Shown here piece after piece: positions 34,919-43,803 of a stretch of DNA of 64,000 nucleotides; position 1 is the stretch's first letter, and each line of letters opens with the position of its first letter. The notes under the pieces were generated by a model, which worked only from the letters and a program-made list of their open reading frames with translations, ran no database searches and had not been told where the DNA came from. The stretch comes from Aliiroseovarius sp. Z3 (GTDB lineage: Bacteria > Pseudomonadota > Alphaproteobacteria > Rhodobacterales > Rhodobacteraceae): assembly GCF_029105185.1 (NCBI RefSeq), contig NZ_JAFMZK010000002.1:1-64000 (forward strand), in the 5' to 3' direction. A program made the translations under genes and the position numbers.

Positions 34919-37315
34919 ATGAAATTCACCATCTCCTGGCTGAAAGACCACCTCGACACCACGGCCTCCGTGGATGAAATCGCCGAGGCCTGCACCGATC
35001 TGGGGCTCGAGGTTGAGGGCATCTTCAACCCCCTCGACCGTCTGGGCGCGTTCACCCTCGCCAAGGTCAAGTCGGCCGAAAAACACCCAGACGCCGACCG
35101 TCTGCGTGTCTGCACGGTGGAAACCAACGAAGGTGACAAGACCATCGTGTGCGGCGCACCGAATGCGCGCGAAGGGATCACCGTGGTCCTTGCCAAGCCC
35201 GGCGATTATGTGCCCGGCATCGACGTGACGCTCTCGGTCGGCAAAATCCGGGGCGTCGAAAGCCACGGCATGATGGCGTCCGAGCGCGAGCTGGAGCTGT
35301 CGGACGAGCATGACGGCATTATTGAGCTGCCCTCGGGCGAGGTGGGCGAGCGGTTTGTCGACTGGCTGGCCGCCAATGACCCGACCAAGGTGGACCCGGT
35401 GATCGAGATTGCGATCACCCCCAACCGCCCCGATGCGCTGGGCGTGCGCGGCATTGCGCGCGATCTGGCGGCGCGGGGGCTTGGCACGTTGAAGCCGTTG
35501 AAAGAGCACAAGGTGCCCGGCACTGGCCCTTGCCCGATCAATGTGACGATTGATGACGACACCAAGGGCGACAACCCGCTGTTCATGGGCCGTCTGATCA
35601 AGGGTGTGAAGAACGGCCCGTCGCCTGCGTGGCTACAAGCGCGCCTGCGTGCGGTCGGGCTGCGCCCGATTTCGGCCCTTGTCGATATCACCAACTTCTT
35701 CACCTATGACATGAACCGCCCGCTGCACGTGTTTGATGCCGACAAGGTCAAGGGCGACCTGCGGGTGCACCGCGCCAAGGGCGGTGAAACCCTGATCGGG
35801 CTGGACGAGAAGGAATATACTTTCGACCCCGGAATGGTGGTGATCTCGGACGACGAAGGCATCGAGTCCATTGGCGGCATCATGGGCGGTCTGCCAACCG
35901 GCTGCACGGAAGAAACCACCAATGTCTTTCTTGAGGCAGCGTTCTGGGACACGATCCAGATCGCCCGCACGGGCCGCGCGCTGAAAATCAACTCCGACGC
36001 GCGCTATCGCAACGAACGCGGCATCGACCCGGAGTATAACGCGCAGGCGATCGAGGCCGCGACGCAGATGATCCTTGATCTCTGTGGCGGTGAGCCGTCG
36101 GAGGTCGTGGTGGCGGGTGAGGTGCCGGATACAAGCCGGGCTTACAAACTTGACACCGACCGGGTGCAATCGCTGGTCGGCATGGACATTCCGGCAGATG
36201 AGCAAGTGAAGACCCTGACCGCGCTGGGCTTCACCATCAAGGACGGCATGGCCCATGTGCCAAGCTGGCGTCCTGACGTGCAAGGCTCGGCCGATTTGGT
36301 GGAAGAGGTCGCGCGCGTCGCGTCCCTGACCAAGCTGGTTGGCAAGCCGATGGCCCGCGCCCATGTGGGTGTGCCCAAGGCGATCCTGACCCCCATGCAG
36401 AAACGTGAAGGCATGGCGCGGCGCACGGTCGCCGCGCTGGGCTACAACGAATGCGTGACTTACAGCTTTATTGACGAAGCCAGCGCCCAGCGGTTCGGCG
36501 GTGGGGCCGATGTGACGCGGTTGCAAAACCCGATCTCGTCCGAGATGAGCCATATGCGCCCGTCCCTGCTGCCCGGTCTTCTGCAAGCGGCGGCCCGCAA
36601 TCAGGCGCGCGGCTTCATGGATCTGGCACTGTTCGAGGTTGGCCCTGTCTTCCATGGCGGTGAGCCGGAAGAATATGAACAGATGATCACCGGCATTCTG
36701 GTCGGCCATACCGGCCCGCGCGACCGGTTCGGGGCGCGTCGCCCGGTGGATACCTATGATGCCAAGGCGGATGTCGAAGCCGTGCTGAACGCCATCGGTG
36801 CCCCGGCCAAGCTGACATATGTGCGCGACATGAACGCGTGGTGGCATCCCGGACGCTCGGCCAAGCTGGGGCTGGGGCCGAAAAACATCCTTGGCGCGTT
36901 TGGCGAATTGCACCCGAAAGCGATTGCCGAGATGGACGTGAAAGGCCCGGTTGTGGCGTTTGCGGTGCATCTGGCCAAGGTGCCCTTCCCGAAAGCCAAG
37001 GGCACCGGACGCGGGGCGCTGGGGGCCAGCGATCTGCAGCCGGTCGAGCGCGACTTCGCCTTCGTGGTGGATGCCGATGTGGAAGCGATCAATCTGGTGA
37101 ACGCCGCGGCAGGGGCCGACAAGGCGCTGATCACCGATGTGAATGTCTTTGACGAATTCATCGGCGGATCGCTGGGCGAGGGCAAGAAATCCCTTGCCAT
37201 CACCGTGCGCCTGCAACCGCGCGACGCCACCCTGACCGACAAGGATATCGAGGCGGTCAGCGCCAAGATCGTCGAGAAGGTCGGCAAGGCAACCGGCGGC
37301 ACCCTGCGCGGTTAA
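34919..37315 (+). CDS. pheT: Phenylalanyl-tRNA synthetase beta subunit
   Basis: A 798-residue subunit with the full bacterial domain set. The N-terminal part has the EMAP/tRNA-binding domain (residues about 40-150). The B3/B4 editing domain, the B5 domain, a catalytic-like domain and the C-terminal ferredoxin-fold anticodon-binding domain (residues about 705-798) follow. The start MKFTISWLKDHL is canonical. It pairs with pheS to charge tRNA-Phe. Confidence 0.97.
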   Translation: MKFTISWLKDHLDTTASVDEIAEACTDLGLEVEGIFNPLDRLGAFTLAKVKSAEKHPDADRLRVCTVETNEGDKTIVCGAPNAREGITVVLAKPGDYVPGIDVTLSVGKIRGVESHGMMASERELELSDEHDGIIELPSGEVGERFVDWLAANDPTKVDPVIEIAITPNRPDALGVRGIARDLAARGLGTLKPLKEHKVPGTGPCPINVTIDDDTKGDNPLFMGRLIKGVKNGPSPAWLQARLRAVGLRPISALVDITNFFTYDMNRPLHVFDADKVKGDLRVHRAKGGETLIGLDEKEYTFDPGMVVISDDEGIESIGGIMGGLPTGCTEETTNVFLEAAFWDTIQIARTGRALKINSDARYRNERGIDPEYNAQAIEAATQMILDLCGGEPSEVVVAGEVPDTSRAYKLDTDRVQSLVGMDIPADEQVKTLTALGFTIKDGMAHVPSWRPDVQGSADLVEEVARVASLTKLVGKPMARAHVGVPKAILTPMQKREGMARRTVAALGYNECVTYSFIDEASAQRFGGGADVTRLQNPISSEMSHMRPSLLPGLLQAAARNQARGFMDLALFEVGPVFHGGEPEEYEQMITGILVGHTGPRDRFGARRPVDTYDAKADVEAVLNAIGAPAKLTYVRDMNAWWHPGRSAKLGLGPKNILGAFGELHPKAIAEMDVKGPVVAFAVHLAKVPFPKAKGTGRGALGASDLQPVERDFAFVVDADVEAINLVNAAAGADKALITDVNVFDEFIGGSLGEGKKSLAITVRLQPRDATLTDKDIEAVSAKIVEKVGKATGGTLRG

Positions 37316-37322
37316 TCAACAA

Positions 37323-37346
37323 CGCGGCCCTTCGGGGCCGCTGTTT
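37323..37346 (+). terminator. Terminator after pheT
   Basis: GCGGCC (37324-37329) pairs with GGCCGC (37336-37341) around a CTTCGG loop, followed by TGTTT. Confidence 0.65.
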
Positions 37347-37361
37347 CATTTGGAGGAAACC

Positions 37362-37811
37362 ATGACCCTGAACGTCTATCTATCCGGCGAAATCCACACC
37401 GATTGGCGCGAGCAGATCATCGACGGTGCGAAGGGCTTGGACATTACATTCTCTGCCCCGGTTACCGACCATGACGCGTCCGATGATTGTGGCGTCGCCA
37501 TTCTTGGGGCTGAGGACAACAAGTATTGGCACGACCACAAGGGCGCGATGATCAATGCGATCCGCACCCGCAAGGCGATCGAAGATGCCGACGTGGTTGT
37601 CGTTCGGTTTGGCGAGAAATATCGCCAGTGGAATGCGGCCTTCGACGCAGGCTATGCCGCCGCGAAGGGCAAATCCCTGATCGTCTTGCAGCAACCCGAG
37701 CACGACCACCCGCTGAAGGAAGTCAACGCCGCCGCCCTTGCCGTCGCGCGCGAACCGCATCAGGTTGTGGAAATTCTGCGCTATGTTCTGACCGGTGGTT
37801 TGGGCAGCTAG
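37362..37811 (+). CDS. YtoQ-family protein
   Basis: A 149-residue protein matching the YtoQ family, related to nucleoside 2-deoxyribosyltransferase-like folds. The start MTLNVYLSGEIHTDWR follows GGAGG. Conserved blocks are APVTDHDASDDCG, DNKYWHDHKGAMINA and RFGEKYRQWNAAFDAG. The last block provides a Glu/Asn/Phe/Asp set as in deoxyribosyltransferases. Function is not established. Confidence 0.82.
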   Translation: MTLNVYLSGEIHTDWREQIIDGAKGLDITFSAPVTDHDASDDCGVAILGAEDNKYWHDHKGAMINAIRTRKAIEDADVVVVRFGEKYRQWNAAFDAGYAAAKGKSLIVLQQPEHDHPLKEVNAAALAVAREPHQVVEILRYVLTGGLGS

Positions 37812-37944
37812 GGCGCACTGAACAATCTTGGGCTGTCGCCCGACTGTTTTTCCCCACGAAACAATATGCAAGGCAGAACGTTTTGCGCTAACCTGCCCGC
37901 AGGCTGGCGGAAACACGTCGGCGTCTAAGTGTAGTGAGGACAGT

Positions 37945-38373
37945 ATGCTTCAAGAATTCAAAGACTTCATCGCCAAGGGCAATGTCATGGACATGGCCGT
38001 TGGTATCATCATCGGTGCGGCCTTCACGGCAATCGTCAGCTCGCTTGTGGCGGACCTGATCAATCCGATCATCGGGCTGTTCATGGGGGGCATTGATTTC
38101 ACCAACATGTATGGCGTTTTGTCGGGGACGGTGCCTGAAGGGGCATCGCTGGAAGCCGCGCGTGAAAGCGGTGCGGCGGTCTTCGCCTATGGCTCGTTCA
38201 TCATGGCGATCATCAATTTCCTGATCATTGCCTTCGTGGTGTTCATGCTGGTGCGCTTCGTCAACAAGGCCAAGGACGCCGCGATGAAGGAAGAAGAGGC
38301 CGCCGCCGAGGAACCGGCAGGCCCGAGCGAGGTCGACCTGCTGGTCGAAATCCGCGACGCGCTAAAGAAGTAA
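37945..38373 (+). CDS. mscL: Large-conductance mechanosensitive channel
   Basis: A 142-residue channel that releases solutes under hypo-osmotic shock. The N-terminal amphipathic helix [16 protein letters not shown] is followed by TM1 ([20 protein letters not shown]), a periplasmic loop, TM2 ([20 protein letters not shown]) and a charged C-terminal helix. Its own terminator follows. Confidence 0.96.
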   Translation: MLQEFKDFIAKGNVMDMAVGIIIGAAFTAIVSSLVADLINPIIGLFMGGIDFTNMYGVLSGTVPEGASLEAARESGAAVFAYGSFIMAIINFLIIAFVVFMLVRFVNKAKDAAMKEEEAAAEEPAGPSEVDLLVEIRDALKK

Positions 38374-38394
38374 ACGCGCCGGTGACATGCTTTT

Positions 38395-38425
38395 AAGGGT
38401 GCCCCGAAGTGGGCACCCTTTTTCT
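38395..38425 (+). terminator. Terminator after mscL
   Basis: AAGGGTGCC (38395-38403) pairs with GGCACCCTT (38412-38420), followed by a T-run. A standard rho-independent terminator. Confidence 0.9.
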
Positions 38426-38468
38426 TTGGCCTTTTTCCAACGCAGGCGCAAAATTCTATGTTTTTCGT

Positions 38469-38497
38469 TTGACACCGGGGGCGGGCCGGAATATCTC
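38469..38497 (+). promoter_or_regulatory. Promoter of elongator tRNA-Met
   Basis: TTGACA (38469-38474), a 17-base spacer and TATCTC (38492-38497). The tRNA begins 18 bases later. It is close to the housekeeping sigma consensus. Confidence 0.7.
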
Positions 38498-38514
38498 GAC
38501 CTCCGATGTGAGAT

Positions 38515-38591
38515 GGCGTGGTAGCTCAGCTGGTTAGAGCACAGCACTCATAATGCTGGGGTCGGCGGTTCAAGTCCGCCCCACGCTACCA
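38515..38591 (+). tRNA. tRNA-Met (anticodon CAT), elongator
   Basis: A 77-base cloverleaf with encoded CCA and anticodon CAT in the loop CTCATAA. The acceptor stem starts with a G1-T72 wobble rather than the C-A mismatch of the initiator. The sequence pattern matches alphaproteobacterial elongator Met rather than the lysidine-modified tRNA-Ile, though both share the CAT anticodon. Confidence 0.95.
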
Positions 38592-38623
38592 TCTCCATCA
38601 AACGGTCTGGTTCGACCGCGAAG

Positions 38624-38652
38624 AAAAGCCCCGCCGCGTGCGGGGCTTCTTT
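38624..38652 (+). terminator. Terminator after tRNA-Met
   Basis: AAGCCCCG pairs with CGGGGCTT around CCGCGTG, followed by CTTTCGTTT. Confidence 0.75.
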
Positions 38653-38656
38653 CGTT

Positions 38657-39073
38657 TCAGGGTTGCTTCAGATGATAGATCAGCGCGTTTTTGACAAACA
38701 AGCGCAACGCGTCGATTGGCAAGGTCTGTCCATCCTCAAACAAGATTGCGCGATTTCCATCAAACGCGAAGCCATCGGGAAACAGGCTGCGAAAGTCAGA
38801 GATCAGCGTTGTCTGGCAATGGACGTAAATCGCAAAGCCACCGGTCTTGGGCGTCCCCAACCGGATCGTGGTGCCTGACTTGCTGTCAGGCGTCAGATAG
38901 GCTGGCTGACCCCATTTCAAGGTCTCATCAATTCGACCAACGCCGGGCGTTTCTTTCGCGGTGGTGAAGATCAGTTCGCGCAGCGTCAAAAGACCGCGAT
39001 GCGCGTCGGCTGGAAGGTTGGCGAACACGCCAGCAACGGCTGAGCTTTGGAACGGAGGAGATGTATCAGACAT
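38657..39073 (-). CDS. DUF1801-domain protein
   Basis: A 138-residue soluble protein of the YdhG/DUF1801 family. Family features are the TLRELIFTTAKETPG helix, ETLKWGQPAYLT and the C-terminal helix after LPIDALRLFVKNAL. The fold is thought to resemble iron-chaperone frataxin-like proteins, but function is unproven. It lies alone between the tRNA and ald. Confidence 0.82.
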   Translation of the reverse strand: MSDTSPPFQSSAVAGVFANLPADAHRGLLTLRELIFTTAKETPGVGRIDETLKWGQPAYLTPDSKSGTTIRLGTPKTGGFAIYVHCQTTLISDFRSLFPDGFAFDGNRAILFEDGQTLPIDALRLFVKNALIYHLKQP

Positions 39074-39106
39074 GACAGCAAGGTGCTGCGCACAAGTGCA
39101 GGTGTC

Positions 39107-39140
39107 AAAGAAAAAGCCCCACCGAAGGGCGGGGCTTTCC
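39107..39140 (-). terminator. Terminator of ald
   Basis: On the minus strand AAAGCCCCGCC and the paired GGGGCTTT are followed by a T-run. It lies 18 bases after the ald stop codon. Confidence 0.8.
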
Positions 39141-39157
39141 CAGATCGTGAGTGGTGA

Positions 39158-40276
39158 TCAGATTTTCAGGGCGTCCTGCGCCGAGATATAATCAAGGCCA
39201 AGCGCCTCGCCGACAGCGGCGTAGGTCAGCTTGCCTGCATGCACGTTCAACCCGTTCAGCAGGTGTTCGTCATCCGCGCAGGCTTGCTTCCAGCCTTTGC
39301 CAGCCAGCGCCAGCATGAATGGCATCGTTGCGTTGCCAAGAGCGATGGTCGAGGTGCGGGCGACGGCACCCGGCATGTTCGCCACGCAGTAATGCATCAC
39401 ACCATCCACCTCATAGATCGGGTCGGCATGGGTGGTGGCTTTTGACGTCTCAAAGCACCCACCCTGGTCAATGGCCACGTCCACCAGGACGGCACCAGGT
39501 TTCATCGTTGACAGCTGCTCGCGGCTGATCAGCTTCGGGGCAGCAGCGCCCGGGATCAGAACCGCACCAATCACCATGTCAGCAGTCGTGATCAGCTCGG
39601 CTGTGGCCGCGGCGGTCGAATACTGGTTCTTGAAGGTGCCACCAAAGACATCGTCCAGATAGCGAAGACGCGGCAGCGAGCGATCAAGCACGGTTACATC
39701 AGCGCCCATGCCCGCCGCGATCTTGGCCGCGTGGGTGCCCACGACGCCGCCGCCGATGACCACGACCTTTGCCGGGCCGACACCGGGCACGCCGCCCATC
39801 AGAACGCCACGGCCGCCGTTAGCCTTTTGCAGGGTCCACGAGCCGACTTGTGGTGCAAGACGTCCTGCGACTTCGGACATCGGGGCCAGCAAGGGAAGAC
39901 CGCCGTTGCGATCGGTGACGGTTTCATAAGCGATGGCTGTGCAACCGCTGTCCAGCAGATCCTTGGTCTGTTCGGGATCGGGTGCGAGGTGCAGATAGGT
40001 GAACAGCAACTGACCTTCGCGTAGCATCTTGCGTTCAACCGCCTGCGGCTCTTTGACTTTAACGATCATGTCAGCCTTGGCGAACACCTCGTCAGCCGTG
40101 TCCAAAACGGTTGCGCCAATGGCAACATAATCTTCATCCGTGAAGCCTGCGCCAATACCAGCGTTGGTCTCGACAATGACGCTGTGACCGCGAGCAATAG
40201 CCTCGCCAGCCGCGGCTGGTGTCAGACCAACGCGAAACTCCTGCGGTTTGATTTCTTTCGGGCATCCGATCAGCAT
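39158..40276 (-). CDS. ald: Alanine dehydrogenase
   Basis: A 372-residue NAD-dependent enzyme that interconverts L-alanine and pyruvate plus ammonia. Start [20 protein letters not shown] is canonical. The substrate site includes KVKEPQ and YLHLAPD; the NAD site is [17 protein letters not shown]; the C-terminal [16 protein letters not shown] is conserved. It is divergent from an Lrp-type regulator, the normal arrangement for induction by alanine. Confidence 0.96.
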   Translation of the reverse strand: MLIGCPKEIKPQEFRVGLTPAAAGEAIARGHSVIVETNAGIGAGFTDEDYVAIGATVLDTADEVFAKADMIVKVKEPQAVERKMLREGQLLFTYLHLAPDPEQTKDLLDSGCTAIAYETVTDRNGGLPLLAPMSEVAGRLAPQVGSWTLQKANGGRGVLMGGVPGVGPAKVVVIGGGVVGTHAAKIAAGMGADVTVLDRSLPRLRYLDDVFGGTFKNQYSTAAATAELITTADMVIGAVLIPGAAAPKLISREQLSTMKPGAVLVDVAIDQGGCFETSKATTHADPIYEVDGVMHYCVANMPGAVARTSTIALGNATMPFMLALAGKGWKQACADDEHLLNGLNVHAGKLTYAAVGEALGLDYISAQDALKI

Positions 40277-40388
40277 GGGGTATCCTCCTCATTCCCTGTT
40301 GTCGGTTAGTTCGGTATCTCAGGGATAGAAGTCTGCCCGAAATCAAACGCAATTGCTTTGAAAAGAAGTGTTGTTCCTGCTAGAAAGT

Positions 40389-40410
40389 ATCGAAGAATAC
40401 ATCGAAGAAT
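40389..40410. promoter_or_regulatory. Direct repeat in ald/lrp promoter gap
   Basis: ATCGAAGAAT occurs at 40389-40398 and again at 40401-40410, a 12-base period. It sits in the shared 164-base gap between ald and its divergent Lrp regulator. Close tandem elements fit the multimeric binding of Lrp proteins. Confidence 0.4.
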
Positions 40411-40440
40411 TCGAAATTTGCGCAAGAAATTTGTGAGATA

Positions 40441-40899
40441 ATGGAACTAGACAGTATAGACCGTCGTATCCTTGGGGTGCTTCAACGCACCGGGCGTATG
40501 TCCAACTCGGACTTGTCCGAGAAGATCAATTTGTCACCCTCGGCCTGCCATCGCCGGGTTCAACGGCTCGAGGCCGAAGGTTACATTCGCGACTATGTGG
40601 CCCTGCTGGACGCGCGCAAGATGGGCTGTCCTTCAACCATATTCGTCGAAATCACATTGTCCGGTCAGGCCGATGAATTGCTGGATGCGTTCGAACGCGA
40701 GGTCGCATTGATCCCCGATGTGCTGGAATGTCACCTGATGGCGGGATCGGCAGATTACATTCTGAAGGTCGTCGCGGCGGATACCGAGGATTTCGCCCGC
40801 ATCCACCGCCAACATTTATCGCGCCTGCCGGGTGTGCAGGGGATGCAAAGCTCGTTCGCGCTGCGCACCGTGTTCAAGACGACCGCTCTGCCGGTTTAG
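40441..40899 (+). CDS. Lrp/AsnC-family regulator of ald
   Basis: A 152-residue regulator. The N-terminal winged helix-turn-helix begins LDSIDRRILGVLQRTGRM and includes NSDLSEKINLSPSACHRRV. A C-terminal RAM ligand-binding domain runs from about residue 65. It is divergent from ald and therefore probably the alanine-responsive activator (AldR type). Its stop overlaps the stop of the convergent MFS gene by 4 bases. Confidence 0.9.
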   Translation: MELDSIDRRILGVLQRTGRMSNSDLSEKINLSPSACHRRVQRLEAEGYIRDYVALLDARKMGCPSTIFVEITLSGQADELLDAFEREVALIPDVLECHLMAGSADYILKVVAADTEDFARIHRQHLSRLPGVQGMQSSFALRTVFKTTALPV

Positions 40900-42143
40900 G
40901 CGGTGCGCGCGGCCAGCGGTTGCTCTTTCACCGGCAGATGGACGATCGCCGAGAAGGCGCCGACGCCAACGCCGATCCACCACACCACGGTGTAATCGCC
41001 AAAGGCATCATACATCCGCCCGCCAAGCCACACGCCCAGGAAACTGCCCAGCTGGTGCGAGAAGAAAACGATCCCGTAAAGCGTGCCCATATAACGCAGG
41101 CCATAGATATGTGCGACCAAACCTGAAGTCAGCGGCACGGTTGCCAACCACAATGACCCCATCGCAATGGAAAAGATGATGACGGATGTCGGCGTGATGG
41201 GCATCAGGATGAACACTGCGGCCACCACGGTCCGTGCCGCATAGATGCCCGCCAGCAAGTATTTCTTGGAATAGGTCTTGCCCAGATAGCCGGCCAATAG
41301 CGTCCCCCCGATGTTGGCCAGCCCGATCAACGAGATCGAGATCGCTCCGAGCGCAGAGGTTGTCGAAACGCCGATGGTTGCCAATGTGCCAGAGGGATCA
41401 ATCGCGCCGCACATCTCGGTCACGAAGGCGGGGAAGTGGGCGGTGATGAAAGCCAACTGATAACCGCACGAGAAGAACCCCAGAAAGATCAGCGAATAAC
41501 TTGGGTCGCGCAAGGCCTTGAGAAGTATTTGCCCCATGCTGTCCTCAAGCTCTGATCGTGAGGCCATGGGTTGTGTTTTCATCAGGGGCAGCAAGGCCAG
41601 CGTCGCAAGGATCGCGGCCGCGAACACGATGAACACGTTCTGCCAGGACATGAAGCCCAACAGGTATTCCGCCAGCGGTGCGCCGAACACCTGCCCGGCC
41701 GACCCTGCGGCGGTTGCAATGGCCAGCGACATGGACCGGTTTTCATCGCTCGCCGCGCGCCCAACAACGGCAAGGATCACGCCAAAGCCCGTCCCTGCGA
41801 TCCCGAAACCAACGGCGATTTCAAGAAGCTGATGCGCGCCGGGTGTCACGGCGTTCGAGGACGCCACAAGGCCGACCGCATAGATCAAAGCCCCCATGAT
41901 GATGGCTTTGCGATCCCCGATCTTTTCGGCGATGGCCCCAAATATGGGCTGCCCGATCCCCCAGGCCAGGTTTTGTATGGCGATGGCCAGCGAGAACTCG
42001 GCGCGGGGCCAGTTGAACTCGGCCGCAATCGGGATTTGAAACACGCCAAAGCTTGCACGAATCGCGAAGCTGACGAGGATGATCAGACAACCTGCCACAA
42101 GGACGGGCGTGATAAGGGGCGTGCGTGTTTCAGTCATTTGCAT
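40896..42143 (-). CDS. MFS transporter
   Basis: A membrane protein of about 415 residues with 12 hydrophobic segments. The first loop has the MFS motif A region (GAIAEKIGDRKAIIMG), and a charged central loop separates the halves. The layout resembles oxalate/formate-type or sugar-phosphate-type MFS members, but the substrate cannot be told. The start is ambiguous between ATGs at 42143 and 42137; neither has a strong ribosome-binding site. Confidence 0.82.
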   Translation of the reverse strand: MQMTETRTPLITPVLVAGCLIILVSFAIRASFGVFQIPIAAEFNWPRAEFSLAIAIQNLAWGIGQPIFGAIAEKIGDRKAIIMGALIYAVGLVASSNAVTPGAHQLLEIAVGFGIAGTGFGVILAVVGRAASDENRSMSLAIATAAGSAGQVFGAPLAEYLLGFMSWQNVFIVFAAAILATLALLPLMKTQPMASRSELEDSMGQILLKALRDPSYSLIFLGFFSCGYQLAFITAHFPAFVTEMCGAIDPSGTLATIGVSTTSALGAISISLIGLANIGGTLLAGYLGKTYSKKYLLAGIYAARTVVAAVFILMPITPTSVIIFSIAMGSLWLATVPLTSGLVAHIYGLRYMGTLYGIVFFSHQLGSFLGVWLGGRMYDAFGDYTVVWWIGVGVGAFSAIVHLPVKEQPLAARTA

Positions 42144-42235
42144 ACGTTCCGCGAATTCGACCAACTGGTCAATTCTTCGTTTCTGATCTGTCACTTCACC
42201 TTTCCTTATGTGTGGAAGCGATTTATTCCTCGGCC

Positions 42236-43318
42236 ATGGCAAACCTGATCGAGATTTATGAAACTCTTGCCCAAAATGGCGAGATTACCCGAGACCCGGC
42301 GCAACAGGCATGTTTGCCTGCGTTGGAAGACATCCGCGCCCATCTGGACACCGCACCGGCCCGCAAGCGGGGGATACTGGGTGGCCTGTTTCATTCCAAA
42401 CCCGAGGACGTGCCGCAGGGGATGTATCTGTGGGGCGGTGTAGGGCGTGGCAAGTCCATGCTGATGGACCTGTTCGTCGACAGTTTGGACATTCCAGCCA
42501 AGCGCCGTGTGCACTTTCACGCCTTCATGCAGGAAGTTCACGAGGGTATGGCGGCAGCACGTAAATCCGGCGTCGATGACCCGCTTGCTCCGGTGGCGCA
42601 ACAAATCGCTGCAGATGTCCGCCTGTTCGCATTTGATGAAATGCAAATCACCGACATCACCGATGCGATGCTTGTGGGGCGCCTGTTCGAAAAGCTGTTT
42701 GATGCAGGCGTCGTTGTTGTGACCACGTCAAACCGTCACCCGGACGAGTTATATAAGGACGGATTGAACAGGCAGCTTTTCCTGCCCTTCATCGAACTGA
42801 TCAAAGAACAGATGGTCGTGCACGAGCTGGTCAGTCCGAATGACTACCGCCAGGACCGTCTAGCGGGCGAACAGGTTTACTTTACCCCGGCAAATGCTGA
42901 TGCACGCAAGGCGATTGATGCGATCTGGCGCGATTTGACGGGCGGTGAGGCTGAGCCGTTGACCCTGACCGTCAAGGGGCGGGATGTGATCCTGCCCGCC
43001 TATCGCAATGGCGCGGCGCGGGCCGGGTTCCATGATCTGTGCGGCGCCATGCTGGGGCCGGGTGATTATCTGACGATTGCAAAACACGTGAAGCTGCTGG
43101 TGTTGGAAAATATTCCGCAGCTTGGTCGGTCGAACTTCAACGAGGCAAAGCGCTTCGTCACCCTGATCGACGCGCTTTACGAAGCGAAAGTCCGGCTGAT
43201 CGCCTCGGCTGCCGCCCAGCCCGAGATGCTGTATGTCGAAGGCGAAGGCTCGTTCGAGTTCGAACGCACCGCCAGCCGCTTGCGCGAAATGCAGGATAAG
43301 GATTGGGGGCGTGAATGA
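42236..43318 (+). CDS. zapE: Cell division protein ZapE (AFG1-like ATPase)
   Basis: A 360-residue P-loop ATPase that acts on the Z-ring. Walker A is GGVGRGKS within YLWGGVGRGKSMLMDLF; Walker B is LFAFDEMQITD; sensor TTSNRHPDELYKDG follows. The start MANLIEIYETLAQNGEI is the common N-terminus in this order. In many relatives mdh follows, but here a 485-base gap follows. Confidence 0.92.
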   Translation: MANLIEIYETLAQNGEITRDPAQQACLPALEDIRAHLDTAPARKRGILGGLFHSKPEDVPQGMYLWGGVGRGKSMLMDLFVDSLDIPAKRRVHFHAFMQEVHEGMAAARKSGVDDPLAPVAQQIAADVRLFAFDEMQITDITDAMLVGRLFEKLFDAGVVVVTTSNRHPDELYKDGLNRQLFLPFIELIKEQMVVHELVSPNDYRQDRLAGEQVYFTPANADARKAIDAIWRDLTGGEAEPLTLTVKGRDVILPAYRNGAARAGFHDLCGAMLGPGDYLTIAKHVKLLVLENIPQLGRSNFNEAKRFVTLIDALYEAKVRLIASAAAQPEMLYVEGEGSFEFERTASRLREMQDKDWGRE

Positions 43319-43321
43319 AAC

Positions 43322-43342
43322 GGGGCCGCCATTGGCGACCCC
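43322..43342 (-). terminator. Terminator of the candidate small RNA
   Basis: On the minus strand GGGGTCGCC pairs with GGCGGCCCC around AAT (9 pairs with one G-T), followed by GTTTCATT. The plus-strand side has no T-run, so the signal serves minus-strand transcription better. Confidence 0.6.
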
Positions 43343-43490
43343 AAGGTCTTGTCCTGCCCGCTTAACTTAGCGCATCGCGACCAAAACCCGAACTCAGCCA
43401 CCCGCGTTCAGGACCAACACTTCGGGGCGCTACGAACGCCTAGTGCCGGGAACCTGTGCCGGAAGCGGGGGAGGCAAGGGCGGTCTTCGC
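43343..43490 (-). ncRNA. Candidate 6S-like small RNA
   Basis: Paired segments, given in plus coordinates, build one rod. The closing stem pairs 43348-43351 with 43475-43478 and 43357-43363 with 43463-43469, around a 5x5 internal loop. A large unpaired bubble follows (43364-43386 and 43451-43462). The distal arm pairs 43387-43390 with 43447-43450, 43399-43401 with 43443-43445, and 43404-43409 with 43434-43439. Closing stem, central bubble and distal arm are the 6S RNA layout. A small hairpin (GCG, CAT loop, CGC) falls on the 3' side of the bubble only if read on the minus strand. Length about 148 bases. Identity as ssrS is inferred, not proven. Confidence 0.4.
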
Positions 43491-43513
43491 TTCAATCACA
43501 ATCGCGGGCGGAT

Positions 43514-43525
43514 TTGTGATCACAA
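43514..43525. promoter_or_regulatory. Palindrome TTGTGATCACAA
   Basis: A perfect 12-base palindrome about 24 bases upstream of the candidate minus-strand RNA. It shares its TGTGATCAC core with the site at 43770-43781. It could be a GntR-type operator. Confidence 0.4.
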
Positions 43526-43769
43526 TATGATCCATCCTTTTCCGCGCCAACCGAAACATAAGACCCCCTGGTCAAAGTACTGCTCGACAAGCCGTTCACT
43601 TGTTGTGAACTTTACCTGAAGAATACTCTATTAGTAGAGGCTAACTGCTTATTTTGTCAACATATTGTGGCGAATCATATGCCGATTCGCCGAAGCGTAA
43701 AAAAGTGATTCTTTTCGGGGGGTTGGTGGTCGAAGTGAATCCTGTTGCGTGAATTTCGTGAAATTTTAT

Positions 43770-43781
43770 TTGTGATCACGA
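43770..43781. promoter_or_regulatory. Near-palindrome TTGTGATCACGA
   Basis: Second copy of the GTGATCAC element, 256 bases from the first and 23 bases beyond the folC stop. One base departs from the symmetric form. Confidence 0.35.
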
Positions 43782-43803
43782 AGGGGTTCGGGACTGTTGC
43801 GGA

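Larger units (their letters stand above)
43319..43803. other. 485-base gene-free gap with structured element and palindromes
   Basis: No plausible protein gene is present. The left third contains inverted repeats that fold into a long RNA-like structure with a terminator on the minus strand. The middle and right are AT-richer and contain two GTGATCAC palindromes. The open frame starting near 43745 on the plus strand is a shadow of folC. Confidence 0.6.

Noticed and set aside
35633-37216. Long open frame (about 527 codons) on the minus strand
   Set aside because: It is exactly antisense to pheT in GC-rich DNA, is rich in His/Arg/Gly and has no recognisable domain. It is a codon-bias shadow.
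43343-43490. Reading the structured element as SRP RNA or tmRNA
   Set aside because: The conserved SRP domain IV loop sequence is absent, and there is no tRNA-like end or tag-peptide reading frame.
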